Shown one piece after another: positions 56,810 to 64,000 of a DNA stretch of 64,000 nt. The stretch's first letter is position 1, and every line of letters starts with the position of its first letter. Where the stretch lies: positions 248,001 through 312,000 of the forward strand of contig CAVXOL010000023.1 of assembly GCA_963763325.1 (NCBI GenBank), read 5' to 3'. The position numbers and the translations under genes were made by a program. The stretch is from JBBECJ01 sp963763325 (GTDB lineage: Bacteria > Chloroflexota > Chloroflexia > Thermomicrobiales > CFX8). Below the pieces are notes generated by a model, which had not been told where the DNA came from, searched no databases, and saw only the letters and a list, made by a program, of their open reading frames with translations.

Positions 56810-57292
56810 CTAGTTGGACCTCTGTCGTACCGAGGGAGTGGTGGTGGCCGCTTCAGTCGCGTCCAGGAGACGTCTGCCTAATGCATGCAGGCAATTCTGC
56901 TGCTCGACGCTGAGGGCTGCGTCAAGCAGCCTGGCCATCTCGGCATCGAACGTCGCGCTGGCCTCACGCAGCGTGTTCCTTCCCGCATCAGTCAGGGCGA
57001 CGTGGCTGGCGCGGCGGTCCGAAGCATCAGGCTCGCGGCGCAGCAGCCCGGCACGCTCGATGCGGTCCACGATCTTGCTGGTTCCACCCACGGTCGTCCC
57101 CAGCGCCGTCGCGATCTCGCCGACGCGCAGATGCTCGTCGCGCGAACGCCCGACGATATAGATCGTCTCGAAGTGGGCCAGCGACAGGTTGTGCTCCTGG
57201 CGCAGCCGCGCGTCGATCCGGTTCCAGAGCGCAATCTCCAGGCGAACGAGATCGCTCAACCATTCGATCCGGCTCGGTGGAGTTGCGCTCAT
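56810..57292 (-). CDS. MarR family transcriptional regulator
   Basis: A 160-aa regulator with the winged helix-turn-helix at about 35-100: HNLSLAHFETIYIV, RVGEIATALGTTVGGTSKIVDRIERAGLL and the wing RREPDASDRRASHVALTDAG. Flanking helices would form the dimer interface. It lies 46 bases upstream of the sulfatase remnant on the same strand, so it may have controlled it. Ligand unknown. Confidence 0.9.
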   Translation of the reverse strand: MSATPPSRIEWLSDLVRLEIALWNRIDARLRQEHNLSLAHFETIYIVGRSRDEHLRVGEIATALGTTVGGTSKIVDRIERAGLLRREPDASDRRASHVALTDAGRNTLREASATFDAEMARLLDAALSVEQQNCLHALGRRLLDATEAATTTPSVRQRSN

Positions 57293-57440
57293 TGGCTCGA
57301 CGCCTCTCGCATGGACCGCGACAGATCACTTCTGCGGAAGTATATTCCGTGGAATGCATCTCCGCCATCTTGATCACCATCCAGCCAGCGTGGATGATCG
57401 GTCCGTGGCGCGCCCGTCGCCAATCCGTGCGGGAAACGCG

Positions 57441-58028
57441 CTACCGAGGCTGTTGCTCCTGCACGCCGTAGCGCAGACCGTCGATGACCAGCCGGAGCAT
57501 GTTGCCGATGGTCTCTCGCCACTGAGGGCCGTTCGGGACGTACCAGATCGCGCTGATGACGCGCATGACGTCTTCCGGAGCGATGTCCGCGCGAAGTTTG
57601 CCGGACGCAGCTCCGGTGTCGAGCAGCAGGCGGAGTGCATCGAGGATCCGCTCGCGGGTCTCCGCGTACATCGTCGAGTCAGACGCGAGTGCTGAGAGCA
57701 GCGCTTCTCCCATCCCGCGCTTGGTGACGGCGTAGGCGGCGAAACGTTCTATCCACGCGCGCAGGGCCTCGTCAGGGGGCAGTGATCGGAGCAGTTCTTC
57801 AGCAGCCGCACACAGCTCATCTACCTCGTGCTGATAGGTCGCGACCATCAGTGCTTCTCGGTTCGGGAAGTGACGGTACAACGTCCCGACACCGACGCCA
57901 GCCCGGGCGGCGACCGTCTCCAACGCGACGTCCGGACCGCCCTCGGCGAACGCTTCCGTCGCTGCGGTCAGCAGCTTGTCGCGGTTTCGCTTCGCGTCGG
58001 CGCGTTGTGGCCGGGCGTCCACCATCAT
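57441..58028 (-). CDS. TetR family transcriptional regulator
   Basis: A 195-aa repressor. The N-terminal helix-turn-helix is typical (RDKLLTAATEAFAEGG, VAARAGVGVGTLYRHFPNREAL, residues about 15-65), followed by an all-helical ligand-binding domain. The start (ATG ATG at 58028/58025) follows GATGAGGGA. It is divergent from the luciferase-like gene at 58180, and the perfect palindrome between them is its likely operator. It probably represses both genes. Confidence 0.92.
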   Translation of the reverse strand: MMVDARPQRADAKRNRDKLLTAATEAFAEGGPDVALETVAARAGVGVGTLYRHFPNREALMVATYQHEVDELCAAAEELLRSLPPDEALRAWIERFAAYAVTKRGMGEALLSALASDSTMYAETRERILDALRLLLDTGAASGKLRADIAPEDVMRVISAIWYVPNGPQWRETIGNMLRLVIDGLRYGVQEQQPR

Positions 58029-58037
58029 TCCCTCATC

Positions 58038-58084
58038 TTGACAAACGGAGGCTCCTCCGTTTATGCTCTGGACCGAAACGGAGG
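58038..58084 (+). promoter_or_regulatory. Promoter with a TetR-type operator palindrome
   Basis: For the plus strand, TTGACA (58038-58043) and TATGCT (58062-58067) are 18 bases apart. AAACGGAGG (58043-58051) and CCTCCGTTT (58054-58062) form a perfect inverted repeat around CT, filling the spacer between the two boxes. A second AAACGGAGG half-site follows at 58076-58084. Repressor bound here would block transcription of the oxidoreductase gene at 58180, and the site also lies just upstream of the divergent TetR gene. TetR binding is inferred from position and symmetry. Confidence 0.82.
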
Positions 58085-58179
58085 ATGTTCCGCTTCAGAA
58101 TACACGATCTCACAGCCTCAACCAACGAACTGCATCAGGTGTGTTGCGCATTGCAACGCAACCACGGGGAGGAACGACG

Positions 58180-59040
58180 ATGGATCTCGGTCTACACATC
58201 GCCAATCAGACGTGGAACGGTGGCCCAGCCGCGATGGCTCCGACGCTCGCACGAGTCGCGAAGGAAGCGGAAGAAGCCGGCATCAAACGGATCACCGTCA
58301 TGGACCACGTCTGGCAGATTGGCGTCATGGGTCCGCCGGAAGACCCAATGCTCGAGGCATATACGACGCTTGGCTTCCTGGCGGCGCACACCAGTCGCGC
58401 CCTGTTGCATGTGCTCGTAACGGGTGTCGTCTATCGTGAACCGGGACTGCTCGCCAAGCAGGTGACCACCCTCGATGTCCTCTCGGGCGGTCGAGCTGGT
58501 CTTGGTATCGGCGCGGCCTGGAACGACGAGGAGTCGCGCGGGCTTGGCCTGCCGTTTCCACCAACGGCAGAGCGCTTCGAACGGCTCGAAGAAGCGCTCC
58601 AGATTTGTCTGCAGATGTGGAGCGGGAATGACGAGCCATACAACGGCGTCCACTACCAACTGGAACGGACGCTCAACTCGCCGCAGAGTTTGAGCCAGCC
58701 GCGGCCATACCTGATGGTCGGCGGCTCTGGTGAGCAGAAGACGCTACGGCTGGTGGCGAAATATGCCGACGCCTGCAACATCTTCTTCACTGAGGAAGCG
58801 GGCCGCAAGCTGGAGGTCCTCAGAGCACACTGCGAGCGCGAAGGTCGCGACTATGATGCGATCGAGAAGACGACGATGACCTGGGTGACTCCAACGACAA
58901 CCCGCGACGAGCTCCTGCAACAGCTTGAACGCATTCGAGAGACCGGATTCACCGTCGCCTACGCAGTCAGCTTTGGCCTCGATCCAGTGGCCGGGGTCGA
59001 ACTGCTGGGATCGGTCTCTCAGGAGATCGCGGCCTGGTAA
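58180..59040 (+). CDS. Luciferase-like oxidoreductase, F420-type (TIGR03560-like)
   Basis: A 286-aa TIM-barrel oxidoreductase. The ATG at 58180 follows GGGGAGGAACGACG; the longer frame upstream crosses the promoter. Family signs are LHIANQTW, VMDHVWQIGVMG, YREPGLLAKQVTTLDVLSGG and LGIGAAWNDEESRGLG, and the cofactor-binding loop PRPYLMVGGSGEQKTLRL. F420 use is likely from the subfamily and from the Fgd gene nearby. Controlled by the divergent TetR repressor, which suggests that its substrate or a related compound is the inducer. Confidence 0.88.
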   Translation: MDLGLHIANQTWNGGPAAMAPTLARVAKEAEEAGIKRITVMDHVWQIGVMGPPEDPMLEAYTTLGFLAAHTSRALLHVLVTGVVYREPGLLAKQVTTLDVLSGGRAGLGIGAAWNDEESRGLGLPFPPTAERFERLEEALQICLQMWSGNDEPYNGVHYQLERTLNSPQSLSQPRPYLMVGGSGEQKTLRLVAKYADACNIFFTEEAGRKLEVLRAHCEREGRDYDAIEKTTMTWVTPTTTRDELLQQLERIRETGFTVAYAVSFGLDPVAGVELLGSVSQEIAAW

Positions 59041-59070
59041 GGAACCGCAGGGACGTGGGACAGGGCATAA

Positions 59071-59131
59071 GGGACGAGGCACGAGAACAGCGCACAAGTT
59101 ACACGTACTTCAGGACTCGTGCCTCGTCGCC
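59071..59131. repeat. GGGACGAGGCACGAG-type inverted repeat between convergent genes
   Basis: CGAGGCACGAG (59075-59085) and CTCGTGCCTCG (59116-59126) are perfect inverse complements about 30 bases apart, with further GGGAC and GTCGCCC at the flanks. It lies between the oxidoreductase gene (ends 59040) and the convergent regulator gene (ends 59137) and would form a terminator-like hairpin for both. GGGACAGGG just before it links it to the other repeats. Confidence 0.65.
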
Positions 59132-59136
59132 CGCCA

Positions 59137-59823
59137 TCAGCGCTGCCTGATCGTATAGCAGCAGCGGTGGTCGCCGCTCATCAGGTGGCAGGAGCGTTCG
59201 ATGTCGGCGTCGAGCAGGCGACGGTAGGTTTCGAGCTCATAGAAGCAGGCCTGCGGGAAGACCGAGGCGATGCGCTGGATGGCGCAGTTGTACTGGTTGA
59301 CGACGAACTCGCCGGGGCCGACCTTCTCCCAATTGGCCAGGTAGCCAAGATCGTCCATCCCGGATGCGAGCGCCGCAACGCGGTCCTCGAACGTCCTGGC
59401 GCGGCTGACGCGCTGCCGCAGGTAGTCGAACGTCCGCTCGGCTCGGCGGTTGAAGAGCATATCGACCTTGTCCGGCCCGTCGAGGTGCACCAGGTCGCTC
59501 AGAAACTCGACCGCAATCGAGTCGTACTGGTTGGGGAAGAGGTCGTCCGAGGCGTCCGAGAGGCGGTAGACACGAACCGGCCGGCCGACTGGCAGCCGCA
59601 GCGAATCGGCGTGGATCAGCCCCTCGCGTTCAAGCGCCGTCAGGTGTTTGCGGACGGCCATCGTCGAGATGCCCAGCCGCTCGGCGAGTTGGTCGGCAGT
59701 CTGCCCGTCTGACCGTTTCAGGACATTGAGGATGTCTCCTCGTGTCTTGCCGCGTGGTTGCGGCGCGTTGTCCTGTCCTGTTCCTCGCGTCGTCACCGTC
59801 CTGGCCCAACCCCGGTTCACCAC
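59137..59823 (-). CDS. SufR-like transcriptional regulator with C-terminal cysteines
   Basis: About 228 aa. Residues about 25-80 form a winged helix-turn-helix (LAERLGISTMAVRKHLTALEREGLIHAD) of the ArsR/DeoR kind. The C-terminal part has YNCAIQRIASVF then ACFYELE: the first two Cys are 13 apart (C-x12-C), and further Cys lie in ERSCHLMSGDHRCCY. SufR of cyanobacteria and actinobacteria holds a 4Fe-4S cluster on a similar set and controls iron-sulfur assembly genes. No suf genes are in the window. The start may be GTG 59823 or a GTG a few codons later. Confidence 0.8.
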   Translation of the reverse strand: MVNRGWARTVTTRGTGQDNAPQPRGKTRGDILNVLKRSDGQTADQLAERLGISTMAVRKHLTALEREGLIHADSLRLPVGRPVRVYRLSDASDDLFPNQYDSIAVEFLSDLVHLDGPDKVDMLFNRRAERTFDYLRQRVSRARTFEDRVAALASGMDDLGYLANWEKVGPGEFVVNQYNCAIQRIASVFPQACFYELETYRRLLDADIERSCHLMSGDHRCCYTIRQR

Positions 59824-60066
59824 GTTTCCGAATGTTCATCATAACATAAAGTATCCCGCGTCCAGCCGCCGAAAACAGGACTGATGGACAAGTTCGCCGG
59901 GCGGTCCAGCCGAATTGCACTGCTATACTCGAAGCGTTGCCGCGCATCATGTCGCTGCCGGTCGATCAGTACCGGCCATTGCGTGCAGGGCCAGGCTGGT
60001 GTCATCCAAAGCGTTCGTGTTTGTGAGCCGGTCGGGGCGTGGATGTTGAAGGCCAGAGCGAGAGCC

Positions 60067-61338
60067 ATGAATCCCGAACCACACCTTTCAATTGGCCGCG
60101 GCAATCTGACACGTGTCAGTGGTGGCGCCGCAGTCGAAGCGTATGACCCATCTGATGACGATCCATTTCCAGATGGATACGCCATCGTCGTCCGTCCGCC
60201 TGGGACGGGTGCGCGCCTGATCGCGGCGGTGTCATATCTCTCCTCATTCAGCATCTTTATCTTCATCACAAGGCCGAGCCGTCGCTTCTCGCTGCTGCAC
60301 AGCCGCGTCGCGCTCGTGCTGCACCTACTGCGCTTCATCTGGGTCGGCGGAATGCTGGCGCTGTGGTGGCGGACTGGGCCACGTGCAAACGCTCCATATG
60401 ACGGCAGCGATTTTGTCGCCGACGCGGGCATGCTGCTGGTCGCCGGCATCCCTCGCCCCTCGACACTGGGGACCGATGTCCTGCCGTGGATTATCACGCC
60501 GCTCCTCGCCTGCTGGCTGCTCTCGCTGGCTGGCGTCGTCCTGTCGCTGCTGGGCCGGACGGCCGACTTCAACGCCTTCGCGCACGCCGACTGGAGCGAT
60601 GTCTCCAGCTACTGGCGCGGCTGGCGGCTCTCGCCTGAGGAAGAGCGGCTGCAGGCTCGTCGCGCCCGCGCTCGGCACGTCGAGCGGCTGCAGCGCACGA
60701 CGAAGGTGATGGGCGTCGAGCGCACCCGGCGCGAGCGGATCACGGTCATCCAGGATCAGCTTTCGCAGCTCCAGGCCGAGTACGATCACATCAACCAACT
60801 GTTGGCGCTCGGCGAAATCAGCCAGCGGCGCTACGATATCCTGACGGCCGATATGACCGACGAGATCGCAAACCTGCGCGCCGAGCAAGGGGAGATATCC
60901 AAGCGGGCTGCCAATCCACGCAAGATGCCGACGCCGATGCGTGTCAACCGGCTCGATCGCGCCCCCGAAAGTCCAGTTAACACGGTCGCGATCGTCACGC
61001 CGTCTGGTTTGCCGCTCTTCACGTACGGGACATTTGCGCTGGATGAGGCGCTGGTGGCCGGAATCCTCTCTGCCTTCGACTCGATCAGTGAGGAAGTCTT
61101 TGGCTCACGCGTTCACAAGACTGAACTGGCCGAAGGCCACGTCCTGCACTTCGCGCACGGTGAGCACGTTGTCATTCTGGCCGTGTTCATTGAGGACCCG
61201 TCACCGCGCCAGATCGAGCAACTCCGCAGCATGCTGACGACCTTCGAGGCCGCCAACCACGGCCCACTCTCCCGCCAGCAATACGACACCCAGTACCTGC
61301 ACGAGATTCACCCGCCGTTTGAGTTCCAAGCACGGTAA
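60067..61338 (+). CDS. Hypothetical membrane protein with a coiled coil
   Basis: About 423 aa. ATG at 60067 is favoured because the preceding frame is Arg/Cys-rich and looks non-coding, although the ribosome site (GAGCGAGAG) is weak. Three transmembrane segments are visible (about 50-68, 80-100 and 140-165). A long charged helix follows (RLQARRARARHVERLQ, QLSQLQAEYDHINQLLALGEISQRRYDIL), where the last part resembles a SHOCT element. The C-terminal 130 residues form an alpha/beta domain (VAIVTPSGLPLFTYG, GHVLHFAHGEHVVILAV). Possibly a Roadblock/longin-like sensor; function unknown. Confidence 0.6.
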   Translation: MNPEPHLSIGRGNLTRVSGGAAVEAYDPSDDDPFPDGYAIVVRPPGTGARLIAAVSYLSSFSIFIFITRPSRRFSLLHSRVALVLHLLRFIWVGGMLALWWRTGPRANAPYDGSDFVADAGMLLVAGIPRPSTLGTDVLPWIITPLLACWLLSLAGVVLSLLGRTADFNAFAHADWSDVSSYWRGWRLSPEEERLQARRARARHVERLQRTTKVMGVERTRRERITVIQDQLSQLQAEYDHINQLLALGEISQRRYDILTADMTDEIANLRAEQGEISKRAANPRKMPTPMRVNRLDRAPESPVNTVAIVTPSGLPLFTYGTFALDEALVAGILSAFDSISEEVFGSRVHKTELAEGHVLHFAHGEHVVILAVFIEDPSPRQIEQLRSMLTTFEAANHGPLSRQQYDTQYLHEIHPPFEFQAR

Positions 61339-61384
61339 CCGGTATCAGGATTCGGCCCGTGCGGGTCGAGGGCAGGCACCTGCG

Positions 61385-61435
61385 AGGCCACCAGCCCCTG
61401 ACAACCTGTCACATGACACCTATTCCCGTGTCACT
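61385..61435. repeat. GGTGACAG-type repeat remnant at the 3' end of the YtxH-like gene
   Basis: Contains CCTGACAACCTGTCACATGACACC followed by TATTCCCGTGTCAC, a decayed copy of the GTGACAGG/GGGAATAG pattern. On the minus strand its GGGAATAG supplies the TAG stop of the YtxH-like gene at 61420. It lies between convergent genes. Confidence 0.5.
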
Positions 61436-61758
61436 CGCCGCAGCAGTTCAACCTCGGCGTCTTCGGCTTCATCGGCAAGCGTTGGATTAGAGTCCGTTTC
61501 GTTGGGGCCGGCGCGCCAGCGGGCGGATCGGGCGCGTAGCTCGATCCCGGTGTCGCGGATCTGCTCGCGTGCCTGGCGTCCAGGCTGGGGCGCCATCAGC
61601 AGCGCGACGATGAACCCGACCAATGCGCCGAGGCCAAGACCGCTCAGCAGCGACAGGGATGATGTGTCGCCGCTCGGATCGCGCAGATGCTGTTCCCAGT
61701 CGATGTCGCGCAGCGTTGACAGCGCGCCACGAGTTTCCAGCCGCACGGCGGTCGTCAT
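61420..61758 (-). CDS. YtxH-like small membrane protein
   Basis: A 112-aa protein with one transmembrane helix (GLGALVGFIVALLMAP, about 42-57) followed by the basic PQPGRQAREQIRD stretch that marks YtxH proteins. These are small envelope proteins often induced by general stress. The end is acidic and the last codons overlap the repeat at 61385. It lies 43 bases downstream of another small membrane-protein gene. Confidence 0.75.
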   Translation of the reverse strand: MTTAVRLETRGALSTLRDIDWEQHLRDPSGDTSSLSLLSGLGLGALVGFIVALLMAPQPGRQAREQIRDTGIELRARSARWRAGPNETDSNPTLADEAEDAEVELLRRVTRE

Positions 61759-61800
61759 CCCGTTTTCTCCCTTCGGCCAGGCAGCCCCGGATCGCGGGAA

Positions 61801-62253
61801 CTACTTGAGCAGCTTTGCGGTCGTCTTGCGCTCGGAGCCCTTGTCGCGACCGGTGACGGTCTTCATCATCATCCGGCCCTTGGCGACCGTGCCGTAGACG
61901 GAGATGATCGGCGACGCGACCTCTTCGGTGACGAAGTCAGTCGTGCCCTTCACGCGCTGCAGCGTCTCCAGCGTCGACTCCTGCATCGAGACGGCCTTCT
62001 CCTGGAGGACGACGACCTGCTCCATAATCGGGACGAGCTTCCGCCGCACGACGATGATCAGATACGCCAGTCCGGCAACGGCCACCGCCATCAGCAGCGT
62101 GACAACGACCATCATCAAGCCGAAGAAGACGATGACAATGTCACGTGCTATCTCGAGGGAAGACTGGTCATCGCCGCCGAGGGTGTATAGCCAGTAGACA
62201 ACCGCGCCCAAGAGCACGACCGCTAGCACCCCGCCAACTATGGCTTTCCACAT
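61801..62253 (-). CDS. Small membrane protein with two helices and a coiled coil
   Basis: A 150-aa protein. The ATG at 62253 follows GGAGGAAAGCTG. Two hydrophobic helices (IVGGVLAVVLLGAVVYWLY, then MMVVVTLLMAVAVAGLAYLI) precede a helical, polar segment (EQVVVLQEKAVSMQESTLETLQ) and a basic end. Probably in an operon with the YtxH-like gene, the pair forming a small envelope module. Function unknown. Confidence 0.75.
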   Translation of the reverse strand: MWKAIVGGVLAVVLLGAVVYWLYTLGGDDQSSLEIARDIVIVFFGLMMVVVTLLMAVAVAGLAYLIIVVRRKLVPIMEQVVVLQEKAVSMQESTLETLQRVKGTTDFVTEEVASPIISVYGTVAKGRMMMKTVTGRDKGSERKTTAKLLK

Positions 62254-62346
62254 CAGCTTTCCTCCTGCACGCGTCTTGTCGCCATCAGCTCCACGTACCC
62301 ACGCTGACGCCATCCGGCACTCGGACTGTCCTGAATTGTCGCACGT

Positions 62347-62476
62347 TAGGTGGCAGGTGACAGGTATCGCGTGTCAGGGGCCAATATCTGGTGGTCGAGC
62401 GCGAGTCTCTCTACTCACAGACCGACCTCTGATTCCTGTTCCCTGTTCCCTGTCACCTGTCACCTGTCATCTGACG
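62347..62476. repeat. GGTGACAG/GGGAACAG-type inverted repeat at the 3' end of a membrane-protein gene
   Basis: The left part has GGTGGCAGGTGACAGG (62349-62364); the right part has CCTGTTCCCTGTTCCC then TGTCACCTGTCACCTGTCA (62434-62470). The two are inverse complements separated by about 70 bases. The right arm overlaps the end of the minus-strand gene, where GACAGGTGA gives its stop codon. A related repeat lies on the other side of that gene. Confidence 0.7.
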
Positions 62477-62732
62477 TTTCACCTACGTCGGTAAAGTACC
62501 ACGCAAGCGCCAGCAGGACAGCGGCCCCGAGCGTCGAGGCAACCAGCGGCACGCTACCGATCCGGCCAAGCTCCAGACCGGTCGCGACACCGAGGATATA
62601 GCCCAGGAAGAATCCTGTGACGGCAGCCAGCCAGAAGATCGGCCACTGCCACAACCGCCGCCCGAAGACGGCATGGAAGCCGCATCCGTAGGCGGTCGCG
62701 ATGACGACACTCAGGATGATCGACGGTGACAT
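62460..62732 (-). CDS. Small membrane protein flanked by repeats
   Basis: A 90-aa protein with three hydrophobic segments (SIILSVVIATAYGCGFHAVFG, then WLAAVTGFFLGYILGVATGL and LVASTLGAAVLLALAWYF). No ribosome site is present because the GGGAATCG repeat abuts the ATG at 62732. The C-terminal residues (ETSDDR) and the stop are inside the repeat at 62347-62476. The gene is thus bracketed by both repeat types, and its original ends may be altered. Confidence 0.55.
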   Translation of the reverse strand: MSPSIILSVVIATAYGCGFHAVFGRRLWQWPIFWLAAVTGFFLGYILGVATGLELGRIGSVPLVASTLGAAVLLALAWYFTDVGETSDDR

Positions 62733-62733
62733 G

Positions 62734-62757
62734 CGCGGGAATCGGGTATCGGGAATC
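62734..62757. repeat. GGGAATCG-type repeat upstream of a small membrane-protein gene
   Basis: CGCGGGAATCGGGTATCGGGAATC carries two or three copies of the GGGAATCG module seen at 25507 and 44957. It immediately precedes the minus-strand start at 62732 and lies between that gene and mnmA. A matching inverted arm was not found close by. Confidence 0.5.
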
Positions 62758-62834
62758 GGGGAGGGGACGAGACGTCATCCCCTACAGGGTGGTACGACGC
62801 ATCCTCAAAACTCAGCACGTTCAAGTAGCACATT

Positions 62835-63989
62835 CTACTCAGCACTGGCGATCGTGCCGCCGCCCAGCACCTCGTCGTCACGATAGAAGACGACGGCCTG
62901 GCCTGGAGCGACGGCACTGGGGGCTTCGGCAAAGCGCACACGGACCTCGCCCGGCTCCAGCGGCTCGACGGTCGCCGCATAGCGGGTGCCGCGATAGCGG
63001 ACGACAGCCGCACACTCGAACGGCTCGCTCGGCCAGTCGTCGGTCGTCAGCGTCACGCCGGTCGCCAGCAGGCTACTGAAGGTCATGTCGGCGCGGGTGC
63101 CAACAACGAGCCGGTTGGTGGCCGTCTCCAGCCGCAGGACGAAGCGCGGCTCCGGCCCGTTGATACGCAGCCCCTTGCGCTGGCCGACCGTGTAATGCAG
63201 CAACCCCTGATGCTGGCCGAGGACATCTCCCGATGGCGAGACGATCTCGCCCGGCTCGGTCAGGCCCGGGCGTCGCTTGGCGACGAACTGTGCGTATGAT
63301 CCCTTGCCGACGAAGCAGATGTCCTGGCTCTCCGGCTTGTCCGCCACCGGCAGGCCGAAGCCGCGTGCCAGCTCGCGCACCTCCGGCTTCGTCAGCCGTC
63401 CGAGCGGGAAGAGCAGGTAGCTGAGTTGTGTCTGCGACATCGTGTGCAGCACGTACGACTGGTCCTTGCGGTCGTCGAACGCCTGGTAGAGGTGGAAGAT
63501 GCCGTCGTCATCGCGCTCGATCCGCGCGTAGTGGCCGGTCGCGAGATGCTCTGCGCCCAGCAGCTTCGCCTTGGCGATCAGGTGTTTAAACTTGACGTGC
63601 CGGTTGCACTCCAGGCACGGGTTCGGCGTCCGGCCGTTAGCGTACTCATCGACGAACTTGTCGATGACCAGCTCCTCGAACTCCTGCTGCATCGCCATCG
63701 GGTAGAAGGGCACGTCGATCGACTGGCAGGTAGCACGGGCGTCCTCCATCGCCTCCAGCGAGCAGCACGGGTTGATCTGCCCGTGGTCGTCGGGCGGGTT
63801 AAAGAGGCGCATGTTCATCCCGACGACGCGATAGCCGCGCTCGCGCAGCACCAGCGCCGTCACCGCCGAATCGACCCCACCACTCATCGCGACGACGACC
63901 AGCCGCTCGTTGCCGTCGATCGGCCCGACATCGTAGCGCCCGATCAACTCGCGTGCGTCCTCCGGCGCCAGCCTCGGCAGCGGCTCCAA
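62835..63989 (-). CDS. mnmA: tRNA-specific 2-thiouridylase
   Basis: Adds sulfur to U34 of Lys, Glu and Gln tRNAs, 384 aa as seen. The PP-loop ATP pyrophosphatase motif is MSGGVDSAV near residue 38. The two catalytic Cys are in NPCLECNRHVKF and in SQDICFVGKG, and the TGHYAR and DRKDQSYVL motifs are present. The C-terminal beta domains carry VGQRKGLRI and the region to the stop at 62835. The ATG at 63989 is 11 bases from the window edge, so a start further upstream cannot be ruled out. Confidence 0.93.
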   Translation of the reverse strand: MEPLPRLAPEDARELIGRYDVGPIDGNERLVVVAMSGGVDSAVTALVLRERGYRVVGMNMRLFNPPDDHGQINPCCSLEAMEDARATCQSIDVPFYPMAMQQEFEELVIDKFVDEYANGRTPNPCLECNRHVKFKHLIAKAKLLGAEHLATGHYARIERDDDGIFHLYQAFDDRKDQSYVLHTMSQTQLSYLLFPLGRLTKPEVRELARGFGLPVADKPESQDICFVGKGSYAQFVAKRRPGLTEPGEIVSPSGDVLGQHQGLLHYTVGQRKGLRINGPEPRFVLRLETATNRLVVGTRADMTFSSLLATGVTLTTDDWPSEPFECAAVVRYRGTRYAATVEPLEPGEVRVRFAEAPSAVAPGQAVVFYRDDEVLGGGTIASAE

Positions 63990-64000
63990 CGGCCTCCGCA

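Overview
The window looks like a piece of a moderately GC-rich bacterial chromosome from the Chloroflexota, most likely class Thermomicrobia (a Sphaerobacter-like or Thermomicrobiales lineage). This rests on gene content read by eye: a twin-arginine lipoprotein peptide-binding protein with an acidic/Thr-rich linker, a coenzyme-F420 glucose-6-phosphate dehydrogenase plus three other luciferase-like oxidoreductases, a Qng1 queuosine-salvage enzyme, a KaiC-like ATPase, and frequent GTG/TTG starts behind strong GGAGG sites. No rRNA, tRNA, CRISPR array, phage or transposase gene was found.

Layout. 0.4-4.2 kb: a dipeptide/oligopeptide ABC operon (binding protein, two permeases) that ends in a strong terminator and has no ATPase gene. 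4.5-9.3 kb: a CapA-like phosphatase, an unknown gene, an orphan ABC ATPase with several altered catalytic motifs, and threonine synthase. 9.5-19.2 kb: ThDP enzyme, YggT-like protein, aminotransferase, zinc alcohol dehydrogenase, cyclase-family hydrolase, a broken luciferase-like oxidoreductase, a broken amidohydrolase and ribose-5-phosphate isomerase. 19.3-33 kb: LCP protein, thioredoxin-like protein, S9, M20 and M42 peptidases, an MFS transporter, an oxidoreductase, a queuosine-precursor transporter, a thioesterase and a broken class-V aminotransferase.

33.3-44.4 kb is a signalling block: a CHASE-domain histidine kinase with two response regulators, Qng1, a stand-alone receiver, a Crp/Fnr regulator and a KaiC-like ATPase overlapping a receiver gene. 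44.4-56.8 kb holds a large multi-pass membrane protein interrupted in frame by a repeat, a secreted protein, a NERD protein, a pyruvoyl arginine decarboxylase overlapping a small multidrug-resistance transporter, a heavily frameshifted XRE/NB-ARC regulator, F420-dependent glucose-6-phosphate dehydrogenase, and a heavily frameshifted alkyl-sulfatase. 56.8-64 kb: MarR and TetR regulators (the TetR gene divergent from an oxidoreductase across a perfect palindrome), a SufR-like regulator, small membrane proteins and MnmA.

Three themes tie the window together. (1) F420: an Fgd that would make F420H2, plus three luciferase-like oxidoreductases that may use it. (2) tRNA position 34: queuosine salvage (transporter and Qng1) and 2-thiouridylation (MnmA). 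(3) A family of short imperfect palindromes built from GGTGACAG, GGGACAGG and GGGAATCG modules sits at gene 3' ends, often supplying the stop codon, with one copy inserted in frame in a coding sequence. More than twenty single-base frameshifts interrupt otherwise conserved genes, so either the sequence carries uncorrected long-read indels or the genome has many pseudogenes. I list such genes as pseudogenes and give the break positions.
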